Assembly: GCA_020698575.1 (NCBI GenBank)
Contig: CM036241.1
Location: 32,299,416 to 32,363,415 of the forward strand
From: Bostrychus sinensis
Lineage: Eukaryota > Chordata > Actinopteri > Gobiiformes > Eleotridae
Direction of reading: 5' to 3'
DNA: 64,000 bases
The translations under genes were made by a program, and so were the position numbers. The notes under the pieces were generated by a model, which had not been told where the DNA came from, did no database searches, and saw only the letters and a program-made list of their open reading frames with translations. Shown here in pieces: positions 55,491 to 64,000 of this stretch. Position 1 is the stretch's first letter. Every line of letters starts with the position of its first letter.

Positions 55491-56338
55491 GCGTTCAAAA
55501 GTCTGCTATATAGGTAAACAAATATTCATTTATAGTCAGACATTTTGCTCTACTTGTTATCAAGACCACATACTGTATTGTTTTATACATGCTTATAGAT
55601 GTAAACCTGACCAAGACACAATTAATTGTTGTTATCTCATGTATAATTAAGCCAATTTTACATGTTAAATTTGATGCACAGCAGGTACAGGCTCTGCAAA
55701 CAGGCCTCATCTGTATGCTAAATGAAATCCATTGATGATCTAGGGTATGGCATACTAAATACAAGCACCTGATGTCTCCTGACAGATTCTATTAATAAAA
55801 GTCGAGTTGCTCCACGCTGCTTAGTCAGCCGCAACCGAAAATAAATTTGGTAAAAATCACAGTTGAGGGAAGGAAGCACGGAGTGAGAAATATGGAGGAA
55901 TACACTGCATTAGTTCAAACCAAGAGAGCTATCGGAGTGACTTTTATTTTCATTCATTTTGCAAAAGTTTAAGCCATCAAAAAACTTATACTGACTTTTT
56001 TGCTGTAGTCTTTGTGTAGTTATAGCCTATGCACATCTGCTGCCAATCGCATTGGGGTCAAACCCTGTAAGAGAGGGGTCCTTCCCCCTGACCCTGACCT
56101 TTTCATCCTATGGGCAGCTGCCCAGAACAGAGCTGCAGCAAAAATTGTTTGATGACATGCATGGTGCTAAACACACTCAGCACTTGGATAAGCTGGAAAG
56201 TAACTGAAATAAACACCTGTACACACATCTCCAGTAAGTTAGGTGGTTTGTTACCCATTAGTGTGTTGGCATTCTTACACTAAAACATGCTAGAGCACTA
56301 ATACAGGTTTATTTGGGAGGATGTCTATATTTCCACAG
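55491..56338. other. AT-rich DNA, no feature recognised
   Basis: No gene or repeat is recognised. The minus-strand frame 55495-55764 lacks domains. Confidence 0.3.
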
Positions 56339-56445
56339 CCCTATGTTCCCACATTTTAAGATTATTTTCCAGTAAAAGGTACATGTTTAACCCTAACCCT
56401 CCACCCTGCCCTAACCATAAATAGGAAAAATGTGGGAACATAGGG
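56339..56445. mobile_element. Foldback MITE, perfect 19-bp inverted ends
   Basis: CCCTATGTTCCCACATTTT at 56339-56357 is the exact reverse complement of 56427-56445. The 69-bp centre holds TAACCCTAACCCTCCACCCT and CCCTAACC. At 107 bp it is a miniature foldback element; the superfamily is not determined and no clear target duplication was found. Confidence 0.75.
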
Positions 56446-56709
56446 TTGACCCTGTATATTTAAGTTAATGAAGTGTGTGAGCATATATGAATGTTTTAAT
56501 TTAAAATAGTCATAATGAATAAATATTGTAATATGCTTTCTCTGTTCTTTTCCTACCAGAGAAAAGGGAATTATGAAAGAGAAGTCAAATGTTAATAGTG
56601 GCAATAGTGTGGCATGAACAAACTGTTGTATTGTAATTATTAGTAAGAACATAAAAAAAAAATCTCCACTGCTGACACCATTTACCTGCATGAGTCTATA
56701 CTTTAAAAT
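56446..56709. other. AT-rich DNA, no feature recognised
   Basis: The minus-strand frame 56362-56691 (109 codons) overlaps the foldback element, is hydrophobic and AT-driven, and has no family signature. Confidence 0.3.
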
Positions 56710-57030
56710 GTAAGTCAGTCTGGATATGACCCAGCTGATAAGTAATGAGCTCTAAGCCTCACTGCGCTGTTATAAATGAGTATGCTTTGCCCTTATTTGA
56801 CGCAGTGTTTCTGTACATGCTAATCCAGTTGCTCTTTGGCTCGGGGTCACCTATTACCTGAAAGTCTCTGCTTTCCCACTCATCTACATCAGCACACTGT
56901 AGAGAGAGGGAGATGCTATCTGGAGATGAAATGAAAGTCATTCCCACCTCTTACCTTCATCTTTAGAATAACCAGAGCAGGACCTCATCATTCATAATGG
57001 CACTGATCATCTATAATACTTTAAGATATT
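56710..57030. promoter_or_regulatory. Candidate conserved non-coding block
   Basis: Unique and balanced: GCTGATAAGTAATGAGCTC, GTTATAAATGAGTATGC, GACGCAGTGTTTC, TACATGCTAATCCAGTTGC and GGGGTCACCTATTACCTG. The frame 56759-56947 has no domain. Confidence 0.3.
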
Positions 57031-57031
57031 G

Positions 57032-57046
57032 TAAAAAAAAAAAAAA
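57032..57046 (+). repeat. Poly-A run
   Basis: About 15 A followed by GATATATATAAAAA. Confidence 0.85.
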
Positions 57047-57099
57047 AGATATATATAAAAACAACACATTTATGTAAAAATGCATGCCCTCTTTTCCAA

Positions 57100-57440
57100 T
57101 TCTGATTTCTATGAATCTACCGACTTTAACCTTGACCGGTGTGAGATAATAGGTTTGTCATTGCTTTCCACATAAGGACCTTTAAAAGAGATAAATGGCT
57201 GGCGTTGTGCCGATGGAGTCTGCAGTGTTTTGGGGTTATATCCCGATTCATTCTCATTTACTTGCAGGAGAGTCTAATTTGAATGACCCTGACTACATGA
57301 TTAAGGCAGAGGTTATCAGCTCACATCTGCAGATGAGGTACGTCCTCAAGAGTGAGATGTGGTCACCTTACCTACGCAGTGTGTCTAGACATATCGACTT
57401 AATGCATCACACACATGAAACAATGACTGTAATGGTATAA
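57100..57440. promoter_or_regulatory. Candidate conserved non-coding block
   Basis: Unique sequence with CTTTAACCTTGACCGGTGTG, GAGATAAATGGCTGGCG, TTTGAATGACCCTGAC and CGACTTAATGCATCACACAC. An 81-codon plus-strand frame spans 57195-57440; its translation has no recognisable domain and no splice acceptor was seen before it. Confidence 0.3.
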
Positions 57441-57525
57441 TGCTGTGATTCTCAGCTGGTCTGTTGTGTAACGCACTTCTTACAGACCCCATGCTAACAC
57501 TGACAGGACATGAAGACTCCATTAG

Positions 57526-58342
57526 GAAAGGTCTCATGGTCTACTAATCGGTCCTTTTGCCAGGTAAGGTTGGCAGTTCGATCCCCACTACCAGTATTGC
57601 ATATTACTATGTTGTGTTCTTGGGCAAGACACTTTACCCACCATGCCCTGTCTGTGATGCTAGTGTATGAGTGTTAATGTACTAGTGCAGTGGTACTCAA
57701 ACTTTTTAATCCAAGTGCCACATAAGAAAATATTTGGTTTTCCAAGTATCATTGCTAATGGACTAAAATTAACTTTAATTAGGACTAACCCAGGTCTAAA
57801 CCAAGAGGTAAGGTAGGAATTAAACCTGGCCAAAACCAGGCCAAAACCAGGACTAATCCAGGTCTAAACTTCGACCAAACAAAGACTAAACCAAGACTAA
57901 ACTTGTTGACCAGGAATAATCCGGGACTACATCAGGAAAAAAAACAGGACAGAACGAGGTCTAAACCTGGACTAAACTGAGACTAAACCTGATGTAAACC
58001 ATGAATAATTCAGGACTAAACCAGACCAAAGCCAGGACTAAACCAGGACCAAACTGGGTCTAAACCTTCTAACCAGCAGAAGCCTGCATACCATCAGTGA
58101 TACCCGTACCACTGTTTGAGAACCACTGTGGTAGTGGATTATTTTGGTGTGTAGGATGTTAGTCAAAGAGGCCGTTGCCACAGTATGGCTGCCACATCTC
58201 TGTCAGTCTGCCCCAGGGCAGCTGTGGCTTCAGAAATAGCTTACCACCAGTGTGACTGTGGAATGATTGAATAACGGGCTAATGAAAAGCACTCTGAGTT
58301 GTTAGAAAGAGTCATATAAATCTGAGCCATTGTTATTATTAC
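57526..58342 (+). mobile_element. SINE family G copy, split by a hAT-like MITE
   Basis: The head has a good B box (GCAGTTCGATCCCCACTACC), followed by TTCTTGGGCAAGACACTTTA. After the insertion at 57688-58128 the SINE resumes with GGATTATTTTGGTGTGTAGG, CTGCCCCAGGGCAGCTGTGG, AAAAGCACTCTGAGTTG and a TTGTTATTATTAC tail. It is the fullest copy of family G. Confidence 0.8.
57688..58128 (-). mobile_element. hAT-like element with TTTAGTCCTGG array, copy 2
   Basis: The ends CAGTGGTACTCAAAC and GTTTGAGAACCACTG are inverted repeats with one mismatch. TACTAGTG (57680-57687) and TGGTAGTG (58129-58136) agree at 6 of 8 bases, and the SINE on both sides is continuous across the site. The interior is irregular AGGACTAAACCAGG and AGGTCTAAACC units, the reverse of those at 44665-45200. 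Non-coding. Confidence 0.8.
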
Positions 58343-59372
58343 TTCTTCCATCATACAGTTAATTACACATTTTTAGTCCAGCAAAAATAATACCAAAACC
58401 AACCACAAAATTTCCTTGCAATATATTAGTAGTGACTAAACCTTTTCCACCAGGTTGTTCAATACAAACTCTGATTTCAACACTAAAATGTTTTTGCATT
58501 TGGTATTTGCTGAAGTTTCTATCACAGAGCTAAGGAACAAATAAACACAGTAAACTGCTGTGTGTTTGGAGGCTACTGCAAGATATTTATAACCTGGTAC
58601 ATCTCCATGCCTCACATGAAAAGTAGCTTGACATTACACAACTTATGAATTGCAAACTATTGAGTGTGTGGGTTGAAAAATTGTTCAAGTAAGTGAGATG
58701 AGAATTCCCTCGGTAAGCTGTATTATACACCGCTGCAGCGCTCAATGCAGAGGGAATAAAGACAACAGGGAATAGAAATTGCCAAAGAATATGACTTTAA
58801 ATTTTTTCTAGTGCAAAGGCCATGCAGTATGCTACTTCTGGTTGTTTTATCATTTGTGTTTGAATTATATAAAATCTGTTCAATTCTCAATGGGTAAATT
58901 CAGAGGTGGGTGAAGCTTTCAAAATTTGTAATAATCCTTAAAAATATTATTACATTATTAAAAATATTACTCAAGTAGAGGTAAAAGACAACAAAATAAT
59001 TACTTATAAAAGTAAAAATGTATGTTGGAACCTAGTGAGGCGAGCTGGCCACCTAGCCCCATGGTCATAACACACTAAATACAGACTTTAAAACTTTACT
59101 GAGGAAAAAAACTTCCTTTGGGCTGTTCTGTGTCTTTCAGAGGTCACTACAGCAGGTTATTTGCATAAGTTTAGCAGGTTTTTACCCAGAATGTTTCCTC
59201 TGTGTGTATTCTTGGATAACAAAACTTTTTTTTCCAGCAATTTTAAGCATGTATTTTTATATTTTAAACAAACACAATGAAAATTTGTAAAACTAAACAA
59301 AATATTTATTGATTGTATTTTTTTATTCATTTTTATATGGGTAATTTTTCACCATAGCAACATGTATCACTC
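58343..59372. other. AT-rich DNA, no feature recognised
   Basis: No gene or repeat is recognised. AT-rich stretches at 58900-59030 and 59220-59340. Confidence 0.3.
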
Positions 59373-59709
59373 TTAAAGGGGATATATTATGCTTTTATTA
59401 ATAATTAAAAACCAAATTGGTCACCTCTAGGACAGCATTGTTTTACAACCTTTATGTGACTACAAAAAAGCTGTTTTCAATATTTACTTTACTACTGCTA
59501 TAACGAAACAGCTGAACCAGCAGAGGGCAGTAGAGTGCGGGAGAGCAGAGTGTTTTGCTCCTTTGGACAGAAATAGAAAAAAAAAAAAGCAGTTTATTTT
59601 CTTAAACAAAAAACAAATTCCGGTTATGTTTTTGATGACGAAACAACATTATAACATGGAAGAAAGAAAAAGTTTTAAAAGTTTATTTTGCACAACATAG
59701 CTCTTTTGA
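59373..59709 (-). mobile_element. Family A' MITE, copy A'5
   Basis: Left TTAAAGGGGATATATTATGC with TTAA at 59373-59376; right ACAACATTATAACATGGAAG, CACAACATAGCTC with TTGA in place of TTAA at 59706-59709. The interior ACCAGCAGAGGGCAGTAGAG is the reverse of the A'2 block. 337 bp. Confidence 0.8.
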
Positions 59710-60199
59710 CGCAAACGGCTAATTAGCACACATTGTTATAAAGAGTGCTGTATTGTATGATGTATTGGATATTTAAAGACATGACACTTGTTTTTCTAAA
59801 CTCTGTCTAAATGCTCACTATTTCTGAACAAGATCTGAGTTTAGTCTGCTGGCCAAATCCATGGTTTATGGTGCTGGGGCCAAATTTGGAGACTGAGTCA
59901 GACCCAACATATCCAGTATCAACAGTAGATTAACACTGGAGTTTGTATTGATCCCAATGAATCAACAAAGGACAGTAAAGAGCCAGCAGTATCCATTCAT
60001 GCACCGGGCTAGTGACCAAATATTATGGATAGGAATAAAAACAGGCTGTAGCAACATGCATAAATAAAACAGTGAGTTGAAAACGCATTAACAGAATACA
60101 AATGACACATTTCAATAATGCATGTGAGTGTATAGTCATGTCTCTTAGAAACACTTAGTTCCTGAAGTATGAGTGATTGAGTTTGTTTACAACCATATA
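59710..60199. other. AT-rich DNA, no feature recognised
   Basis: No gene or repeat is recognised; the minus-strand frame 60009-60203 is domain-free. Confidence 0.3.
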
Positions 60200-60640
60200 A
60201 CACGGTGTATTAGTTTGACGGGATGAAGACAATGACAAGTATGCACAAGTGTGACACACTGATGCAGGGCTTACTAAATTACCATTTTAATGCAAACCTG
60301 ATTTATGAGTGTACAGATTTAATTCAGATAGCCTTGGAAACAACAGCGTGGCAGGCGAACACCACTTCCATTTGTCTCCTTTCCTTTTTACCTAATTTAT
60401 TTCACAACTGCGCACCATGTCATCGTCATTCCCGTTGTGTGATGAGAACATCCATGCAACATTTCAATGCCGAATGCAAATTACTTTAATTCATCCCGAG
60501 CCGATCCTTAGCCAGCGGTTCCTCTCTCTGCAATATTAATTGACAGCCAGTATATTAGAGCCTTTTCATTTGTTTCCTGGTAGCAAAATGAGATGCTCTC
60601 GGCGCGCCCTCGCTAACAATACAAGTAGCTCTCAAATTAA
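60200..60640. promoter_or_regulatory. Strong candidate enhancer
   Basis: Unique, CpG-retaining block with an octamer ATGCAAAT at 60474-60481 four bases before TTTAATT, GCAATATTAATTGACAGCC, GGCAGGCGAACACC, GCCGATCCTTAGCC and CTCGGCGCGCCCTCGC (an AscI-like GGCGCGCC). It ends in CAAATTAAAATTAGC. The frame 60223-60489 has no domain. The density of homeodomain and POU-type cores beside intact CpGs suggests a developmental enhancer. Confidence 0.45.
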
Positions 60641-61549
60641 AATTAGCTTCTTTTTTTTTTTATAAGACCTTGATGATGCTTTGTAGGCCATGTTTCAATC
60701 ATCTCATGCTTCTGGGCCCTGTGCATTAACCATTGTGCACTGTATTATTATTTCTCTATATTCAGACCATAACCTGACACACTATATACTAAATATAAGT
60801 CACTTAAAGTAGGGACCTATCAGAAAATATCCAATTACAGAGCTCATACATCACATTGACACTGGACTCATGATTAAAGCAGAAGGATATGGTGATTAAT
60901 CTGCCTTTAATTACTGCCATCATCTGTGTGTGAAGTGTTAAGGTCACAGTTGTCTTCCACAGACTGAAGGAGACTAATCTTGATGTTTTTGAAGAAGTTG
61001 AAGGGGGATCACGAGGATACAATCACAGGAAATGTCCTTGATATCCATAAAAGACGTGATTTTTTTTATTATTTTTTTTTTTTGTCTTTTCCTTTCTTCT
61101 ATTAATCCAATCATCCTACTGTCCAGTTTTGGAGTGAGGCAGCAAAAAGCCAAGCCATTGTTTTTTTTTTTCTACACAGGTTATTTTAACAACGGCAAGG
61201 AAAAGAAATCTATATAAATCTGAACCTCTATGTGCTATTTTGTGACACAGAACCATCTGGGCAAGCTTTCATATTTTTTTTTCCATAAGGGCAGCATACT
61301 TGCTCAGTGGGCAGATGAACCAACTCATAGGAATCATACATTTGAAACCAAAACTCAGGAACATTGCTCGTTTCTTTACATCATTTTGCTCTATTGAGCC
61401 TTGCCTACATTTTGGAATGTAAATACTCACAAATCTAACTGACTCCTATATGGTCCCTCACTCCACTTTACTTTTGTTTCCCCCTCCTTGTAGATGTCCA
61501 ATTTTATTTATTTATTTTTTTTTATTGCCATTTGGCTGTTCTGCCATGA
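60641..61549. other. T-rich and AT-rich DNA, no gene
   Basis: T runs at about 60650-60661, 61061-61083, 61159-61171 and 61273-61282. Frames 60804-61022 and 61032-61217 have no domain. No repeat body was recognised. Confidence 0.3.
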
Positions 61550-61760
61550 CTAAAATTGGGACATAAAGTCATCACAGGCTTGTCGTTTGTCTAATCACAA
61601 TGTGCCACTTTCTCTCAATACTTCCATGACACCTCGTCCTCAGAGCTCATACCTTTCAGCCCAGAGACACCAGAGGGAGTGGCAGGGTGCTTTATTTAGC
61701 CCACAGTAATTCATTTAACCATCACATGGACTGTGGAAATCAGCAGAAACATTTAGGCTA
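61550..61760. promoter_or_regulatory. Candidate conserved non-coding block
   Basis: Unique, balanced sequence: GTTTGTCTAATCACAATGTG (SOX/homeodomain-like), GACACCTCGTCCTCAGAGC and CCACAGTAATTCATTTAACC. No open frame of note. Confidence 0.3.
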
Positions 61761-61882
61761 AACCAGTACATCAAAAGTCCCACAGGTGTGCCTGGCCAGC
61801 ACCTGCCCTGAAAGAACTGGATTACACCTAACCCATCTCAGGACAGGAGTAGGCTGTTTTTCTTTTTGTTAAATTTTTAAGG

Positions 61883-62172
61883 TTTGTTAAATTTTATTTA
61901 CCCCCTAGGGAAATTTGTCCTCTGCATTTGACCCATTCTTCAATGTCGCTGGGGAAACCTGTCAGGAGCTGTGAGCAACCACAGTGCAGCGCCCAGGGAC
62001 CCTTCTCCAGATCATGGTCCTGGAGTATCTAAGTGGAGGATTTTCCTATTGTGCATGTTTTAGGTTGATGGGAGAAACCCACCCAAATACAAGTGTGTTC
62101 CCACAGAAGGCCCCACAAGGTCTGGGATTCAAATCACCTATGAGGTGAGGGCGCTGACCACTTTGCCACAAT
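61883..62172 (-). mobile_element. V-SINE copy S7, reverse
   Basis: It matches the reverse of S2 through its whole 3' part: TGCATTTGACCCATTCTTCA and CCTGTCAGGAGC, then GTGCATGTTTTAGGTTGATG, GAGAAACCCACCC and the reversed head GGGATTCAAATCACCTATGA, GAGGGCGCTGACCAC. It shows that S2 and S7 are one 3'-end subtype. Confidence 0.8.
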
Positions 62173-62198
62173 GCTGCAATGCTGCAATGCTGTGGTGC
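62166..62198 (+). repeat. Short (AATGCTGC)n tandem repeat
   Basis: About four 8-bp units, CACAATGCTGCAATGCTGCA and onward, adjoining the SINE head. Confidence 0.8.
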
Positions 62199-64000
62199 AG
62201 ACAGTGCCCAATGTGAATGTGGGGCTCCACTGTAAAATGTAAAGCATATATTAACCAGCTGCCCAAAACACCAGCCTAAGGGTATATGACAGAAGAACTA
62301 CTTGTAACAAACTGACACAGATTCTTTTGAGATGAAACCAGATGCAAGACAGACATATCCCATTAGAAAAAGAGAGAAAAAAAGTAATTTTGTGCTTTGG
62401 AGAGAATGTTCAAATTGTTCCTGGAAAAAATATCTATTTTTTAGAACAAGTATATGTGTGTATAGCCTTTTTCTTAGATGTCTCATCAACAAGAGGGTGA
62501 GTCACATCCAGTGTCCTGGTTATAGTCAAGATGGCTAAAAGCATGTTCTTTATTGAATTAAGAGAAAAGAAAAAAAGTTTATAGTTGAAAACCATTTCAT
62601 TAGTTCTGACATTTTGTTTATATACTCACTTTTAGTGGTGAGACTTTTTTTTGTCTGCAGTCATCTTAATGAAATGACTATTACTTTAATCCCTACTGTT
62701 TAATCCCACTACTTTCCGAATAATGATTTAGTTTGTTTTGTTGTGTCTTCCTGTAATGTAACCAGAAAACCCTGATTACACACCCCAAAATAGGAATCCT
62801 GTAACATTAACTTCTAGCAGCCTCTTCACTGCAGAGTTGTAACATTTAAACAGACCTGTATGAGTACTAGCAAAATACTGTACGTGCACCTAAGTGCCAC
62901 AAATTAAGTACCATGGCCAACATCTGGAATATAAAAAACAAATGATGGTAGTGACAGACTTGTTTAAAGTTCACTCTGACACTGATGTTGATGAAGTGAC
63001 AGCCTCATCTTCTGCCATGATTCATTTCAATGTGCAAACAGATCACTCAACACAAGGATTCGACTCGAGTTTGAGCTCATCCATCCTGTCGTAGTGAAGG
63101 GGGTCTAATATATAAATATGATAGCAACTGTCCTATTCGCAACATAAATTCAGAATTATTCATGTTATTGACTGAACGACCAATAGTGATGTTTGTGATG
63201 AGACTCTTGTTGGCTTGTGGTTTCTCTAGTTTAAAATTTAATAAACCACTCTTTTATAAACAGAAGCAGACTGATGTTGTGACTATCTGGGCATAAAATA
63301 CTGTGGCACTACATACTGTTTTATTAATCTCTCCAAAAGTCAAGAAAAAAAACAAAAAATAAACTTTTTTCTCCCAAACATGAACACACTTATTTTTTTT
63401 CTCACAGTATACATGTTATCCTACTGCCCAGACAAGTTAGCAGTTAAAACATGTCAAAATTGATTTGATCTCTGTGTCGGTGAATAACAGTATCGGCTGA
63501 TAATATTAATTAATATATAAACCAATCAATACATTTTTCCTGAATTAAAAACAAAAACTAAAATTAAAATGAAAACTTGGGCTCGAATTTGCACCACACT
63601 TGACAGTAACTCAGTTAACAGTAACTCAGGTATGGACTTTCTGTAGTGCGACTCTGAACTGTCTGGTATGAAATGTATTCTGGAGTATTAGCTCTTGAAG
63701 GGCTGAAGCCTCAAGTCCTTATAACCCTGATGCATTTTTACACACATTAGCAGCATGGTGTTAAAATTTAAAATTGGGTAATCCTGTATGCTAGGGCACT
63801 GACCTTCTGAGGAGCTTAAAACGCTCGGTTTCACCGCCGTCTCCAGAAAGCACTCCTGCAAGTTTTTAAAGCACATTTACCATCACTAGAAATTTGAATA
63901 CACAAACTAATAATTTCAGCACTTAAACTGCTGTCATCTCATTCAATGATCTGTTAGCATCATTTTGCTAATAGCCACACTATTTAGCCATCATACTGTG
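62199..64000. other. AT-rich DNA, no feature recognised
   Basis: No gene, complete repeat or convincing regulatory cluster is seen. Frames 62298-62492, 62332-62538, 62894-63094 and 63688-63876 are short, partly antisense to each other and domain-free. Confidence 0.3.

Noticed and set aside
56362..56691. 109-codon minus-strand hydrophobic frame
   Set aside because: Starts in AT-rich DNA and ends inside the foldback element; no family match.

Overview
This window looks like nuclear DNA of a ray-finned (teleost) fish. The evidence is the repeat content: V-SINE-type tRNA-derived SINEs, the 3' end of a Rex3/RTE LINE with its GATG tail, an L2-like LINE C-terminus, several hAT-type miniature elements, TTAA-flanked MITEs and a decayed Tc1/mariner fragment. 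The sequence is AT-rich and has no bacterial gene organisation. The species cannot be named from what is visible.

I find no intact protein-coding gene, no convincing coding exon and no functional tRNA or rRNA gene. All long open frames are short, lack recognisable domains, and fall in repeats, G-rich tracts or probable conserved non-coding DNA. The window is most simply a gene desert or one or more very large introns.

Two kinds of sequence alternate. (1) Transposon-derived DNA. Family A is a TTAA-flanked MITE with eight recognisable copies. Family B is a hAT-like MITE with TAGCCTGGCCAGCC ends and six copies. There are also single or paired hAT-like elements at 1831-3200, 14867-15421, 23271-23607, 37460-38127, 44603-45328 and 57688-58128, about a dozen V-SINE remnants, four copies of a second SINE, LINE fragments, and a two-copy unclassified repeat E. 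At 8301-10815 a family A element holds a second TTAA MITE and a family B element, and the latter is itself filled with older repeat and LINE sequence. (2) Repeat-free, more GC-balanced blocks of about 200-500 bp with clustered homeodomain, octamer, SOX and TCF-like sites, for example 13130-14460, 20530-20920, 24480-24760, 27060-27460, 45540-45800, 47300-47790, 53290-53520 and 60200-60640. By texture these resemble conserved non-coding enhancers of a developmental gene outside the window. That is inference, because no alignment could be run.

No new enzymatic or defence system is visible. The most unusual observations are the multi-level transposon nest, a hAT-like element whose interior is an array of TTTAGTCCTGG-like units, a ~28-bp minisatellite built on GGCCACTTTATTAG, an exact 40-bp palindrome at 51228-51267, and the candidate enhancer blocks.
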